64,000 nt of DNA from Pseudomonadota bacterium (GCA_003577275.1 QEVO01000002.1:62001-126000), one strand, 5' to 3'; positions 38,165 through 47,082 are shown, counted from the stretch's first letter. Translations and numbers: made by a program. The notes: generated from the sequence alone by a model not told the origin.

Positions 38165-38683
38165 ATGACGGCGCCGCATGACATCACCATCTTCACCATC
38201 GGGCATTCCAACCATGGGCTTGATCATTTCCTGGCGCTGCTTGAGACGGCCGGAATTACGGCGCTGGCGGACGTGCGCTCGAAGCCGGCATCGCGTTTCT
38301 GCCCGCACTTCAACCGGGAAAACCTAAAGGCCGCTTTGATCGCGCACGGCATTTCCTATGTCTATCTGGGCGACGCCTTGGGCGGCAAGCCGGCTGACCC
38401 GGCGCTTTATACTAATGGCAACCCGGATTACCAAAAAATCGCCGCTTCGGCGGCATTTAAGGGTGGCCTGGCCCGCCTGATGGCAGGAGCGAAGACCTAC
38501 CGCATTGCCATGATGTGCGCGGAACGCGACCCGCGTCAGTGCCACCGCACCCATTTAATTACGCCGGCGTTGGTGGCCGAGAGGGTTGCGATCACCCATA
38601 TCCTAAGCGACGGCGGGTTGTTGCCCCATAGCGAACTGGCGGCCGAGATGGCCGGCGGCCAGTTCGATCTGTTGTCCATATAA
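38165..38683 (+). CDS. DUF488 family protein
   Basis: 172 residues. It begins with ITIFTIGHSNHGLDHFLALL, then ALADVRSKPASRFCPHFNRE, and MMCAERDPRQCHRTHL near the end, which are the family's hallmarks (conserved Cys and His). DUF488 proteins are soluble and of unknown biochemical role. The ATG at 38165 is the family start; upstream codons overlap the terminator. Confidence 0.88.
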   Translation: MTAPHDITIFTIGHSNHGLDHFLALLETAGITALADVRSKPASRFCPHFNRENLKAALIAHGISYVYLGDALGGKPADPALYTNGNPDYQKIAASAAFKGGLARLMAGAKTYRIAMMCAERDPRQCHRTHLITPALVAERVAITHILSDGGLLPHSELAAEMAGGQFDLLSI

Positions 38684-38751
38684 TATGTTGATTTCGTCAG
38701 ACGATCCGGCATTATAGCTGCTTAACGGCGAGACAACAGGGGAGCTTTGAC

Positions 38752-39066
38752 ATGGTTTGGTATGCCTATCTTGCGTATTTTGCCGCCGGTTTGTTTTTGG
38801 CCAACGGCATTCCGCATTTCGTCGCCGGGGTGAGCGGGGGCAAATTCCAGTCGCCGTTCGCCAAGCCGCCGGGCGTGGGCGAATCCTCGGCCATCGTCAA
38901 TGTGCTATGGGGATTTACCAATTTCGTAATCAGCGGCTTGCTGACGTTCGGCGTCGGTGATTTTCGTTGCGGGCTGACCGTGGATACGGCGCTGGCGGCT
39001 GCAGGGTTTCTAGTAATGGGACTATTCTGCGCCAGCCACTTTTCCAAAGTGCGAGGCAACGCCTGA
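38752..39066 (+). CDS. small membrane protein of unknown function
   Basis: 104 residues with three predicted helices (AYLAYFAAGLFLANGIPHFV, VLWGFTNFVISGLLTFG, ALAAAGFLVMGLFCASHF). GGGGAGC precedes the ATG. The GIPHF motif is common to a family of small bacterial membrane proteins without known function. Its 3' end overlaps the antisense Rieske gene by 45 bp. Confidence 0.68.
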   Translation: MVWYAYLAYFAAGLFLANGIPHFVAGVSGGKFQSPFAKPPGVGESSAIVNVLWGFTNFVISGLLTFGVGDFRCGLTVDTALAAAGFLVMGLFCASHFSKVRGNA

Positions 39067-40164
39067 AGCCGCCGCTGCTTCGCGGTCGGCGAGGGCTTTT
39101 AAATGCCGTCGCATCTGTAGGCCCGCGCGATCGGCGGCGATGTCGATTTCATAAAACCGGGACGCATCTTCCTGAGCGTGCATGTCGGTGATTTTTTCCA
39201 GCGCGTACACGTCTTCGTTGAATGCCGCGGTGAATCCCTTGATCATGAATGCGCCCACCTCAGGGTTGCCGCGGACAAAATTGCGGCAGAAGGCATAATA
39301 GTAATGCACCCGATCCTGGGACTCCGGCGTGATGATCTGCGCCACTTTCACCATGGGCGGCGGCGTTTGCTTTTCCTTCGGCAATTCTAAATTCTCGAAT
39401 ACGCCGCTGTTGACATGCAGCCCCGGCGAGACGAATTGCGAGCCGGAATGACGGATGGCGCGCATGCCTTCCCAGCCCAGGGGCTTGGCGTAAAGCGGCG
39501 GCAGCACGCAGGGCACATGCCGCCAGACCTGAATATCGTCACCCTCGATCTTGGTTTCGATGGGGGCCGCCGCGTATTCCGGCGTGCCGAAGGTCGTCTC
39601 GTGCAGGAATGACAGGTGCGACAGGTCCAACAGGTTTTCGTGCAGGTGCACGTAGCTGCCCTTGACGTTGACGTAGCCGATCTCGATGTCCCAGTCGGGA
39701 TGTCCCAGCCACTCGGGATGGGGCAGGGGCGTTGATGCAGAGAGCGCTGGATCGCCCATCCAGATCCACACCAGGGGGCCGCGCTCCATCGTGATGTAGC
39801 GGCGCACGCCGATCTTGCCCGGCGACTGGGTTTGGCTCGGGATGGCGATGCAGCTCCCCATGGCGTCATAGCGCAGGCCATGGTAGCGGCAGACGACGGT
39901 ATCGCCTTCAAGCTTGCCTTCGGACAGGGGAAAAGAGCGGTGGCAGCAGCGATTATGAAGCGCCACCGGCTCGCCCGCCTCGGTGCGATAGAGGAGCACG
40001 CTGACCCCGAGGAGGGTGCGGGCCGTCAGGCGGCGGGTGATCTCATCGCCCCTGGCGGCCACATACCAGGCGTTGCGGATCAAGGGCGTGTGGCGGTCAG
40101 CCAGCCGTCGCGCCACGGCATCGGCCCGGCGCTTCTGGGAAGCGAAATCGTGCTCGGTCAGCAT
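39022..40164 (-). CDS. Rieske [2Fe-2S] aromatic-ring oxygenase alpha subunit (VanA/phthalate dioxygenase group)
   Basis: 380 residues. The Rieske cluster ligands are RCCHRSFPLSEGKLEGD (CxH) and VVCRYHG (CxxH). The mononuclear iron site is HENLLDLSHLSFLHETTFG with two His and the bridging Asp. It begins PLIRNAWYVAARGDEITRR, as in vanillate demethylase oxygenase. It would need a reductase, and none is visible nearby. The start at 40164 (GAGAGCCCC upstream) is preferred over a TTG at 40206. The substrate is unknown. Confidence 0.88.
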   Translation of the reverse strand: MLTEHDFASQKRRADAVARRLADRHTPLIRNAWYVAARGDEITRRLTARTLLGVSVLLYRTEAGEPVALHNRCCHRSFPLSEGKLEGDTVVCRYHGLRYDAMGSCIAIPSQTQSPGKIGVRRYITMERGPLVWIWMGDPALSASTPLPHPEWLGHPDWDIEIGYVNVKGSYVHLHENLLDLSHLSFLHETTFGTPEYAAAPIETKIEGDDIQVWRHVPCVLPPLYAKPLGWEGMRAIRHSGSQFVSPGLHVNSGVFENLELPKEKQTPPPMVKVAQIITPESQDRVHYYYAFCRNFVRGNPEVGAFMIKGFTAAFNEDVYALEKITDMHAQEDASRFYEIDIAADRAGLQMRRHLKALADREAAAASGVASHFGKVAGAE

Positions 40165-40253
40165 GGGGCTCTCTGTTGGTTTTGTTATGACTTTATGGTT
40201 GGCCAAAGAGAGGGGAACGTCAATAGGGATAATTGGGGGATATTTGGGGCGCC

Positions 40254-40727
40254 TTAGCGTGGATTATAGAAATGCTCGACAAAAGGTTTGCGGAAGGCTT
40301 GATGGCACCCCAGGCAGCCCTCCTGCACCCGGGCGAAAGACTGGATGACCGCCATGCCGCCGCCGCGCTGGGCAGCCTCTTCCATGACGAGCGCCGCTTC
40401 ATGAACCTCTTCATCAAAGCTTCTAAAAGTAATTGCTTTATCGCCAAGGTAGGCAAGGATGCGCATTTTTTCGGCAAGCGGTGGTTCGGGATGCGTGGCG
40501 ACTTTAGGGGCCAGTTCGGCGACGCGCGCCCAATCCTCCCGGGAAATCGCATCGGTGATGCGCTGCATATTGCGCCCAAGTTCTTGCATGATATGGCGCA
40601 GCTCCAGCGGCGCAGCTTCCATAAGGCCATTGGCCCATGCCGGCGACGGGCTACTCCAGGGTAAAATGCAGAGCGCGAGGATGACGCCGAGCGTCCCAAA
40701 GCAATGGCGGTATTTGCGGTTTGTCAT
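40254..40727 (-). CDS. cytochrome c' (class II cytochrome c) like protein
   Basis: 157 residues. A signal peptide (FGTLGVILALCILPWSSPSP, then AWA) is followed by a four-helix protein with the heme site at the C-terminus (EGCLGCHQAFR), typical of cytochrome c'. These bind NO or CO or transfer electrons. AGGAGTC lies before the ATG at 40727. It is the last gene of a four-gene operon with the export system. Confidence 0.82.
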   Translation of the reverse strand: MTNRKYRHCFGTLGVILALCILPWSSPSPAWANGLMEAAPLELRHIMQELGRNMQRITDAISREDWARVAELAPKVATHPEPPLAEKMRILAYLGDKAITFRSFDEEVHEAALVMEEAAQRGGGMAVIQSFARVQEGCLGCHQAFRKPFVEHFYNPR

Positions 40728-40758
40728 GACAAAGACTCCTGATGCTGAAGAAATCCAT

Positions 40759-41469
40759 TCACGCGAATCGTCGTCCTTCCCCTGCCTCCTCATGAGTCAC
40801 CCCGTCACGGATGTGGTAGATACGCTTGAAGGTAGGGATGATCTTTTCATCATGAGTGACAACGATGATGGCGGTTGCGAACTTCCGGGCCATATCATTG
40901 AGGATGCGAATGACAGCCATGGCGCGTTCACTGTCGAGCGGCGCGGTGGGTTCGTCAGCCAGAATGACCGGCGGATGATTGATCAGGCCGCGGGCGATGG
41001 CCACCCGTTGTTGTTCCCCACCGGAGAGTTGTGAAGGCATGGCCTCAGCCCGATGGTGTACATCAAGCGCAGTGAGCAGTTCCAGCGCCTTTGCCCGCGC
41101 CTCCCTATTATGAATGCCCGCAAGCATCGGCAACAGGGCTACGTTGTCGGTGACATTTAGAAATGGAATGAGGTATGGCGACTGAAATACAAATCCGATC
41201 TTGTCACGCCGCAGCGCTCGCAGATCGCGCACTTTCCAGCCATTATCGAAGATCGCCTCATCACCCAGCGTCATGCGGCCGGCGCTAGGATCAATCACCG
41301 CGCCTAAACATTTAAGCAGCGTGCTTTTGCCTGATCCGGAAGGACCAATCAGGCCAACCACCTCGCCAGGGGCAACGCGCATGTCCACATTCTTTAACGC
41401 ATCAACAGCGGTATCGCCCTCGCCGTAACGTTTTCTCAAGCCCTCGATGTAAATGCCTTTGCCGCTCAT
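40759..41469 (-). CDS. ABC transporter ATP-binding protein (MacB/LolD/DevA type)
   Basis: 236 residues. Walker A GPSGSGKSTLLKCL, Q loop FVFQSPYLIP, signature QLSGGEQQRVAIARGL, Walker B PPVILADEPTAPLDSE (threonine-rich variant TAPLD instead of TGNLD). The start at 41469 lies 1 base after the permease stop. It powers the FtsX-like permease upstream. Confidence 0.93.
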   Translation of the reverse strand: MSGKGIYIEGLRKRYGEGDTAVDALKNVDMRVAPGEVVGLIGPSGSGKSTLLKCLGAVIDPSAGRMTLGDEAIFDNGWKVRDLRALRRDKIGFVFQSPYLIPFLNVTDNVALLPMLAGIHNREARAKALELLTALDVHHRAEAMPSQLSGGEQQRVAIARGLINHPPVILADEPTAPLDSERAMAVIRILNDMARKFATAIIVVTHDEKIIPTFKRIYHIRDGVTHEEAGEGRRFA

Positions 41470-41470
41470 T

Positions 41471-42676
41471 TCAACCACCAATGGCTTCGGCCGGATCGAC
41501 CTTGAGCGCCACGCGAATGGCGACGATGCTGGCCAGTATGCAGATCATGTGCACGGCGAAAAAACCAAGAACGGAATCAAACGGCATCAGTAAAACATAC
41601 TTGGGAAACAAGGGCGCCGCGAAGGTAGCGGTAATTTTGCCGACCACAAAGCCGATTGCGCCCAGCGCAAGCGCCTGCTGCATGATCATGGCGGCTATGG
41701 TCCGGTTGCGGGTGCCGATAAGTTTCAGCACCGCGATCTCCCGAATCTTGTCCATGGTCAGCGTATAGATGATAAAGGCCACGATGGCGGCGCTGACAGT
41801 GGCCAGAATGACCAGAAACATGCCGATTTGCTTGGCTGAGGTGGCGATCAATTTGCCGACGAGGATGGCTTCCATTTGGGAGCGGGTATAGACCGTCAAC
41901 CGCTTCCAGCGTCGGATGGACTGGGCCACCTCATCCGCGGAATGGCCGGGTTTTAGCGTAACCAGCACGGCGTTGACGAAGTTATTGGTGCTCTGGGAAG
42001 CAATGACGGCGTCCAACAGGCCGGGCGCGCCGGGCCGGTTGAAGGCCGGATTAGCCGTGGTGCGATGCCGGCTTTGCCAGATGGCGTCGTTGTCCTTAAG
42101 GAACTGCGCTTCTTGCGCGTCTTTGAGCGGAATGTAGATCATCGGATCGCCGCTGGATGACACCATCCGGCGCGTCAACCCGACGACGGTGTAGTGATTG
42201 CGACGGATAGTGAGACGATCTCCCAGCTTGAAGCCGGCGGCAATGTCGGCCACCGCCTCATAGTGGCTGCGCGTGATCTGTCGTCCGGCGACGAGATAGG
42301 GCGGCCATCCGGGCGTAGCGCCCAACTGACCCGGCGCGATGCCCACCACCATGGCGCGAATATCCTTATCGCCCTTGCGTACCTGCATGGTCAGGTAGGT
42401 TACATTGGCGGCCTTATCGACGCCTGGCATGGCCAAGATGGCGCGGTACGCATCATCGTTGAGGCTGGACGACTCCGCATAAGGGCCCAGCGTATCCTTT
42501 TGCACCACCCACAGATCGGCGCCGCTATTGTCGAGGAGCGCCTTGCCGTCATCCACCATGCCCCGATACACCCCAGCCATGACCAAGGTGACGCCAATCA
42601 AGAGCCCCAAGCCGATTCCCGTAAAGACGAACTTACCCCAAGCATGGAGAATATCGCGGCCGGCCAGGCTGATCAT
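41471..42676 (-). CDS. FtsX-like ABC transporter permease (MacB/DevC type)
   Basis: 401 residues. One N-terminal helix (FTGIGLGLLIGVTLVMAGVY), a large periplasmic domain (MacB_PCD-like, about 45-260), then three helices at the C-terminus with FtsX pattern (MDKIREIAVLKLIGTRNRTI). It works by mechanotransmission rather than by moving substrate through the membrane. It overlaps the upstream adaptor by 4 bp. Confidence 0.9.
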   Translation of the reverse strand: MISLAGRDILHAWGKFVFTGIGLGLLIGVTLVMAGVYRGMVDDGKALLDNSGADLWVVQKDTLGPYAESSSLNDDAYRAILAMPGVDKAANVTYLTMQVRKGDKDIRAMVVGIAPGQLGATPGWPPYLVAGRQITRSHYEAVADIAAGFKLGDRLTIRRNHYTVVGLTRRMVSSSGDPMIYIPLKDAQEAQFLKDNDAIWQSRHRTTANPAFNRPGAPGLLDAVIASQSTNNFVNAVLVTLKPGHSADEVAQSIRRWKRLTVYTRSQMEAILVGKLIATSAKQIGMFLVILATVSAAIVAFIIYTLTMDKIREIAVLKLIGTRNRTIAAMIMQQALALGAIGFVVGKITATFAAPLFPKYVLLMPFDSVLGFFAVHMICILASIVAIRVALKVDPAEAIGG

Positions 42677-43824
42677 CGCGACGGTCCCAGTATGCGGTCG
42701 ACCACGCGATAGCGGCTGGTTGCAGTCAGCGCTTTTTCGCTATAGGCGACAATTTGGTCGCCATCTTTGAGCCCCCGGCGCACCTCAACATAGCCATTGA
42801 GGTCAGACACGCCGAGCGCTATGGGCGTGAACCTCATATCGCCATCAACGATTTGCCAGACGCCTACTTCTTCGCCTTTGCGCCTGACCGCCGCATTGAG
42901 GATGGCAGGGGCGGGCGGCAGCGCCGGGAGATCAACCGTTACCTCAGCCAGTTCGCCCACCGGCGGCAGGGGCTGGGGAATGGCGTCAAAGATCACCTTG
43001 GCGAGCGTTTCCTCGGTAACCGCGTCGGCCTTTGGCTCAACGCGCAGTATCCGGCCCGCCAAGTCCTGTCCCCCACGCGACCGCAGGATGATGCGAGCGG
43101 GCAGCCCGCCCGTCAGTCCCGCTGCGCTGATCTGATCAAAGCGCACATTGATCCACAGGCTCTTGGGGTCGATGATCTCCACCACGGATTGGCCCGCAAC
43201 GATGGTTGTGCCGGGATCCGCATCCCGCGCCGCAACGATGCCCTCCACCGGCGCGACGAGGCGCAGATTGCTCTTCTGCGCGATCAGCGCTTCAAGGTCG
43301 GATCGTGTGCGGGCAACATCTTCCCGGGCGGCGGATAGGGCGGCGTCGGCAATCTGCAATTCCTGCCGCTTTGTGGTAATCACTTCCTCGCTGGTTGCCT
43401 GTACTGCGAACAACCGCTCATAGCGGCGCGCCTGGATTTGAGCATAAGCCTTCCGGGCGTTTGCCTCGCGCAGCACGGCCTCCGCCCGTTTTAATGTCGA
43501 TTCCTGCGAGCGAATCCGATCATCGAGATCAATCGGGTCCATTTCACCAAGCACTTGTCCGGCGGTGACGACGTCGCCGACGTGCACATCCAGGCGTTTG
43601 ACGCGTCCGGCAAACGTCGGCCCGATCTTATAGGTATAGCGAGCTTCCACCGTACCGATGCCGAACAGGGCAGGGGCAACGGCCCGCGATTCCACGGTCT
43701 GCACCGTTACCGCCACCGGCGCAAGCGGGCCCGAACGCAGGCCAACATAGGTAAAAAGCGCAAGCAACGGTATGATCACGGCCAGCAGCGCCAGGGTGCG
43801 GCTCCGCAAAGGTAGGCGTTTCAT
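42673..43824 (-). CDS. HlyD/MacA-type membrane fusion protein
   Basis: 383 residues. N-terminal membrane helix (LALLAVIIPLLALFTYVGL), lipoyl-like half (GRVKRLDVHVGDVVTAGQVL, then LRLVAPVEGIVAARDADPGT), coiled-coil hairpin (about 105-185) and beta-barrel domain. It would connect the ABC permease with an outer-membrane channel, which is not encoded nearby. AGGAGCGCTTC precedes the ATG. The plasmid junction lies immediately upstream, so its native promoter may be lost. Confidence 0.92.
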   Translation of the reverse strand: MKRLPLRSRTLALLAVIIPLLALFTYVGLRSGPLAPVAVTVQTVESRAVAPALFGIGTVEARYTYKIGPTFAGRVKRLDVHVGDVVTAGQVLGEMDPIDLDDRIRSQESTLKRAEAVLREANARKAYAQIQARRYERLFAVQATSEEVITTKRQELQIADAALSAAREDVARTRSDLEALIAQKSNLRLVAPVEGIVAARDADPGTTIVAGQSVVEIIDPKSLWINVRFDQISAAGLTGGLPARIILRSRGGQDLAGRILRVEPKADAVTEETLAKVIFDAIPQPLPPVGELAEVTVDLPALPPAPAILNAAVRRKGEEVGVWQIVDGDMRFTPIALGVSDLNGYVEVRRGLKDGDQIVAYSEKALTATSRYRVVDRILGPSR

Positions 43825-43905
43825 GAAGCGCTCCTAATGTACGGGTTCCGGTGTGCAAAGTACGGGCTATCCACAGGTCAAAGGGTCGGAACCAGTCAAA
43901 GCGGG
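43825..43905. other. junction between chromosome-like and plasmid-like DNA
   Basis: Between the adaptor gene start (43824) and the KorA operator (43906) lie about 80 bp. They hold an RBS for the adaptor gene (minus strand), TAATGTACGG (43835-43844), whose inverted copy lies at 43945-43954, a repeated GTACGGG (43840 and 43861), and CTATCCACA (one change from a DnaA box). No gene is present. This segment may be part of the plasmid's origin. Confidence 0.6.
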
Positions 43906-43917
43906 GTTTAGCTAAAC
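43906..43917. promoter_or_regulatory. KorA-type operator
   Basis: GTTTAGCTAAAC, a perfect 12-bp palindrome identical to the IncP-1 KorA operator. It lies at the plasmid edge downstream of repA and away from any start codon now present, which suggests that the gene it once controlled was lost at the junction. Confidence 0.75.
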
Positions 43918-43951
43918 TTTTGGCGGACTCGTGGCCCTCTCCCTCCGTACA

Positions 43952-45070
43952 TTACACACCGGCAGGCGGTGGCAGCTCTGCATCGGCATGGTCGCGGTGG
44001 GTCATCACCAGCAGCGGGCCGCCCTGCCCGGCTTCCTCGCGCAGCTCGTACTCCGGCAAGTCGTTGGCCTGGATGATCTTGCGCAGCAGGCGGCAGAACT
44101 CTTTGAACGTGCCTGCGCTGCCGCTGCGGTCGTAGATCGTCTGGAAGGCCCACTTTGCGGCGCTCTTGCCCGCTGCGCGGCGAGCTAGGCGATAGACGAA
44201 ACGGCCAATGCCTGGGTCTATCAGGAAGTAGTCGGGATGCACGGTCAGCACGTCCGGGTTCTTGCCCTCGGTGATCTCGCGGTACATCCAATCGGCCAGC
44301 TCGATCTCGATGTATTCGGGCTTGCCGCTCTCGCTCTTGATGACCTTGTAGCGGCTAATTAGGGCCTCGCCCTCGGATACCGTCACCGTGCGGCCGTTCT
44401 TGGCCTTCCTGGTGCGCTGAACCGCAACGTGCGTGGTGTTGAGCCGGATGCAGGTTTCCACCAGGTCATCTTTCTGTTTGCCGCCGTCCGCTCGTCGGCA
44501 GAACTTCAACACGTCCGCAACGTGCGGCCGGAACACGCGGCCAGGCTTCGCTCCCTTCCCTTCCCTGTAGCGGTTCATGGCTTCGGTAAGGTGGGACACG
44601 GCCATCAGCACCAGGTCGTAATCCCACACCGAAGCCATGCCAACCGCACCGGCCGACACGGTGACATGACCGTCGGGCAGGGTATAGCGAATGACATCAC
44701 CCGCTCGCCTGTCCTTCTTGGAAAGGCGAAACACGGCCACGTCCATGATGCTGCGGCTGTCTTTGGTGCCAACGTCATAGAGCGTCGGGACAAAGAAGTC
44801 CGGCTGTTCGTCTCCCCTCGGCGGCTTTCGGATGCTCGATGCGGGGGGGGCCGATTTAACGGAGCCGGAACCGCGCTCACGCTCGGCCCTAGCTTCTTCC
44901 TCGCGCAGTCTGGCGGCGGCTTGCTCCCAGGATTCACCCGGCCTGGCGGCCGCCTCGATGCGCTTCTGGCGCTGCGCGTCGTGCGCGGCCTTCAACCTCG
45001 CAAGTGATTTGTCCAGGTCGCCCAGGGCCTCGCCGATCTGCTGCGGCCCCTTCCCGCGCTCGTTGTTCAT
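43952..45070 (-). CDS. repA: plasmid replication initiator RepA (RPA family)
   Basis: 372 residues. The N-terminal 95 residues are charged and probably helical (DLDKSLARLKAAHDAQRQKR). The core from about 95 (PDFFVPTLYDVGTKDSRSIM, then DVAVFRLSKK) to the end matches the family of plasmid replication initiators called RPA. It binds the origin and starts replication. A KorB-type operator lies 11 bp before its start. It ends within the inverted copy of TAATGTACGG. Confidence 0.82.
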   Translation of the reverse strand: MNNERGKGPQQIGEALGDLDKSLARLKAAHDAQRQKRIEAAARPGESWEQAAARLREEEARAERERGSGSVKSAPPASSIRKPPRGDEQPDFFVPTLYDVGTKDSRSIMDVAVFRLSKKDRRAGDVIRYTLPDGHVTVSAGAVGMASVWDYDLVLMAVSHLTEAMNRYREGKGAKPGRVFRPHVADVLKFCRRADGGKQKDDLVETCIRLNTTHVAVQRTRKAKNGRTVTVSEGEALISRYKVIKSESGKPEYIEIELADWMYREITEGKNPDVLTVHPDYFLIDPGIGRFVYRLARRAAGKSAAKWAFQTIYDRSGSAGTFKEFCRLLRKIIQANDLPEYELREEAGQGGPLLVMTHRDHADAELPPPAGV

Positions 45071-45080
45071 GCCGCCTCCC

Positions 45081-45093
45081 TTTAGCCGCTAAA
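45081..45093. promoter_or_regulatory. KorB-type operator before repA
   Basis: TTTAGCCGCTAAA exactly fits the IncP-1 KorB site TTTAGCSGCTAAA. It sits 11 bp before the repA start codon, placing repA under KorB-like repression. Confidence 0.78.
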
Positions 45094-45122
45094 ATGCAAA
45101 TGAGTGAATGCGCTTTTGAGTT

Positions 45123-45332
45123 TTATTCCGGCAGTGCATCGACATACTCGGTCAGCAGCTCTTTGATGCTCTTGCCCTGCTTCGTCGCATAGATTTTCAG
45201 CTTTGTATGCTGCTCGGCGGACAGCTCGAAATTGACCCGCTTCTTGCCGCCGGCGTCGGCAAGGCTCGCAAGGGTGGCGGCCTTGTTGTTGCGTGCGCTC
45301 GGCCGGCCTGCGCTAAGTGTCGTTTTGCTCAT
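45123..45332 (-). CDS. ribbon-helix-helix partition/regulatory protein
   Basis: 69 residues. KRVNFELSAEQHTKLKIYAT is the beta strand and first helix of an RHH fold, then GKSIKELLTEYVDALPE. It lies 20 bp after parA on the same strand, so it is probably the centromere-binding partner of ParA (ParG/StbC-like) and an autoregulator. GAGGAAAAAAGGAA is upstream of the start. Confidence 0.75.
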   Translation of the reverse strand: MSKTTLSAGRPSARNNKAATLASLADAGGKKRVNFELSAEQHTKLKIYATKQGKSIKELLTEYVDALPE

Positions 45333-45352
45333 TTCCTTTTTTCCTCAAAACA

Positions 45353-45982
45353 TCAGATGAGTTTTTGTTTGATCTCGTCGGCCAAGGCGCGAACCTCGGC
45401 CGCTGCATCGCCGTCCGGCTCGGATTCAAGAACGGTCGTGCCAGCGGCGGCAGTGCCGGGGTAGCTCACGCGCTGCGTGATGCGCGCCTCCAGGATGGGC
45501 AGCTCGTAGCCGGCCAGGGCCTCGGCAACCTCGCCGCCAATGCGGGTGCCCTTGATCGCCCGCGACACGACAAATGCGGCCTGTAGCTTCCCGTCCGTGA
45601 CCTCGATGCGCTGCTTGACCAGCTCCACCAGGTCGGCCGTGGCCCAAATGTCGTAGGGGGATGGCTGCACCGGGATCAGCACGAAGTCGGCCGCTTTGAT
45701 TGCCGACACGGCCAGGTCGGCCGCTTGGGGTGCGCCGTCGATCACGACGAAATCCTTGCGCGCCACGTTCTTCAAGTCGCGGTCGATTGTCGGCCGGTCG
45801 ATGCCGACCACAGTTAGCGGTTGATCTTCCCGCACTGCCGCCCAGTCTCGGGCGCTGCCCTGGGGGTCGGAATCGACAAGCAACACGTCTGCGCCGTCCA
45901 GTTGCAGGGCGCGGGCTAGGTGGGTGGCGATGGTCGTTTTGCCTGACCCGCCTTTCTGGTTCAGCACGGCAATGACTTTCAT
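45353..45982 (-). CDS. parA: ParA-type partition ATPase
   Basis: 209 residues. Deviant Walker [15 protein letters not shown], then [15 protein letters not shown] and FVVIDGAPQ. It has no N-terminal helix-turn-helix, so it is of the small type Ib class, which relies on an RHH partner. AGGAGAACGC precedes the ATG. It separates plasmid copies. Confidence 0.93.
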   Translation of the reverse strand: MKVIAVLNQKGGSGKTTIATHLARALQLDGADVLLVDSDPQGSARDWAAVREDQPLTVVGIDRPTIDRDLKNVARKDFVVIDGAPQAADLAVSAIKAADFVLIPVQPSPYDIWATADLVELVKQRIEVTDGKLQAAFVVSRAIKGTRIGGEVAEALAGYELPILEARITQRVSYPGTAAAGTTVLESEPDGDAAAEVRALADEIKQKLI

Positions 45983-46015
45983 GCGTTCTCCTGGGGCTGC
46001 TACAAATGATGCTCA

Positions 46016-46049
46016 ACTCATTGCATCATACCATGATGCGCGAATGAGT
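46016..46049. promoter_or_regulatory. inverted repeat upstream of parA (operator or centromere)
   Basis: ACTCATT-GCATCAT and ATGATGC-GCG-AATGAGT are arranged head to head 3 bp apart, with more ATGAGT-like and CTCATTTG units on both sides (46012-46080, and again at 45094-45115 near repA). Such arrays before parA commonly form the partition site. Confidence 0.55.
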
Positions 46050-46063
46050 AAAAGCACTTTCCC

Positions 46064-46357
46064 TCATTTGCCCATGCTTTCCCATAGCGCCCGATAAGCC
46101 GCCTCGTCAGCGGTCGGTTCGCGGTCGAGCTGTTCCAGCAGCCAGGCCACGCCGGCGGCGGCCGCTTCATCGTGGTCGAGATAGCGGCCATCGAGCGCGC
46201 CATACATGCCGCCCTGCCTGGTCGTCACTTCCCACGCCTGGCCGTCATGGGTGCGGCACACGGCATAGGCAAAGTAATCGCCCTTGGCGTCCATCTCGTC
46301 GTGCGCGGCTTGCAGCTCCGGCCGAAGCGGGGGCAGGGGATAGTGTCCGTTTCTCAT
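46064..46357 (-). CDS. plasmid-encoded hypothetical protein
   Basis: 97 residues. It begins MRNGHYPLPPLRPELQAAHD and ends WLLEQLDREPTADEAAYRAL. The start at 46357 overlaps the resolvase stop by 4 bp (ATGA), so both are read from one message. No membrane segment; function not recognised. Confidence 0.68.
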   Translation of the reverse strand: MRNGHYPLPPLRPELQAAHDEMDAKGDYFAYAVCRTHDGQAWEVTTRQGGMYGALDGRYLDHDEAAAAGVAWLLEQLDREPTADEAAYRALWESMGK

Positions 46358-47082
46358 GCCTTCATGCCCTCCTGGTCGCCGACGGCCAGCGCGTCGGCCT
46401 CGGTCAAGGCGTCCTCTCGGAAGGCTCCCATGCGGGCCGCCTCGGCCTTGCTCACTTCGGCCGCCCATATCCGTTTCACCTGGGACGGGCTGCACCCGGC
46501 AAGCTCGGCCGTCCTGGTGATGCTGTGGCCGGACGCACGCAACGCGACAACCTGGGCGCGGCGCTTCGGGTCGGCGCGGCGGCCTCGATACTTGCCCGCA
46601 CCCTTTGCCAGCTCAATGCCCTGGCGCTGGCGTTCCCTGCGCGTCTCGTAGTCGTCGCGGGCCATCTGCAAGGCCAGGCGCAAAAGCATGGCCTGCACGG
46701 CCTCTAAAACGATCTTGGCGACGCCCTCGGCCTCAGCGGCCAGGTCGGATAGATCGACAACGCCAGGGACGGCCAGGCGTGCGCCCTTGGCCTGTATCGA
46801 CGCAATCAGGCGCTCGGCCTCGGGCAAGGGTAGGCGGCTGATGCGGTCGATCTTCTCGGCAATGACCACCTCGCCGGGCTGTAGGTCGGCGATCATGCGC
46901 AGCAGCTCGGGCCGGTCGGCGCGTGCGCCGCTGGCCTTCTCGCGGTAGATGCCCGCGACGTAGTAACCGGCGGCCTTCGCGGCCGTGATGATTCCTTCCT
47001 GGCGTTCCAAGTCCTGCGCGTCGGTGCTGACGCGCAGATAGACCCGCGCCACCATCGGCGCGGTCGTGGCATTCTGCTTCAT
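46354..47082 (-). CDS. serine recombinase (resolvase/invertase family)
   Basis: 242 residues. The catalytic N-terminus RVYLRVSTDAQDLERQEG has the active serine; EKIDRISRLPLPEAERLI and GIELAKGAGKYRGRRADPK lead to a C-terminal helix-turn-helix (SGHSITRTAELAGCSPSQVK). It should resolve plasmid multimers at a res site, probably in the 47,100-47,230 gap. AAAGGAACCGAC precedes the ATG. It lies next to the restriction-modification cargo, a frequent insertion point. Confidence 0.92.
   Translation of the reverse strand: MKQNATTAPMVARVYLRVSTDAQDLERQEGIITAAKAAGYYVAGIYREKASGARADRPELLRMIADLQPGEVVIAEKIDRISRLPLPEAERLIASIQAKGARLAVPGVVDLSDLAAEAEGVAKIVLEAVQAMLLRLALQMARDDYETRRERQRQGIELAKGAGKYRGRRADPKRRAQVVALRASGHSITRTAELAGCSPSQVKRIWAAEVSKAEAARMGAFREDALTEADALAVGDQEGMKA

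Noticed and set aside
43858..43880. A full replication origin with a DnaA box before the KorA operator
   Set aside because: CTATCCACA has one mismatch to the consensus and the flanking short repeats are too few and uneven to call an origin; kept only as part of the junction description.
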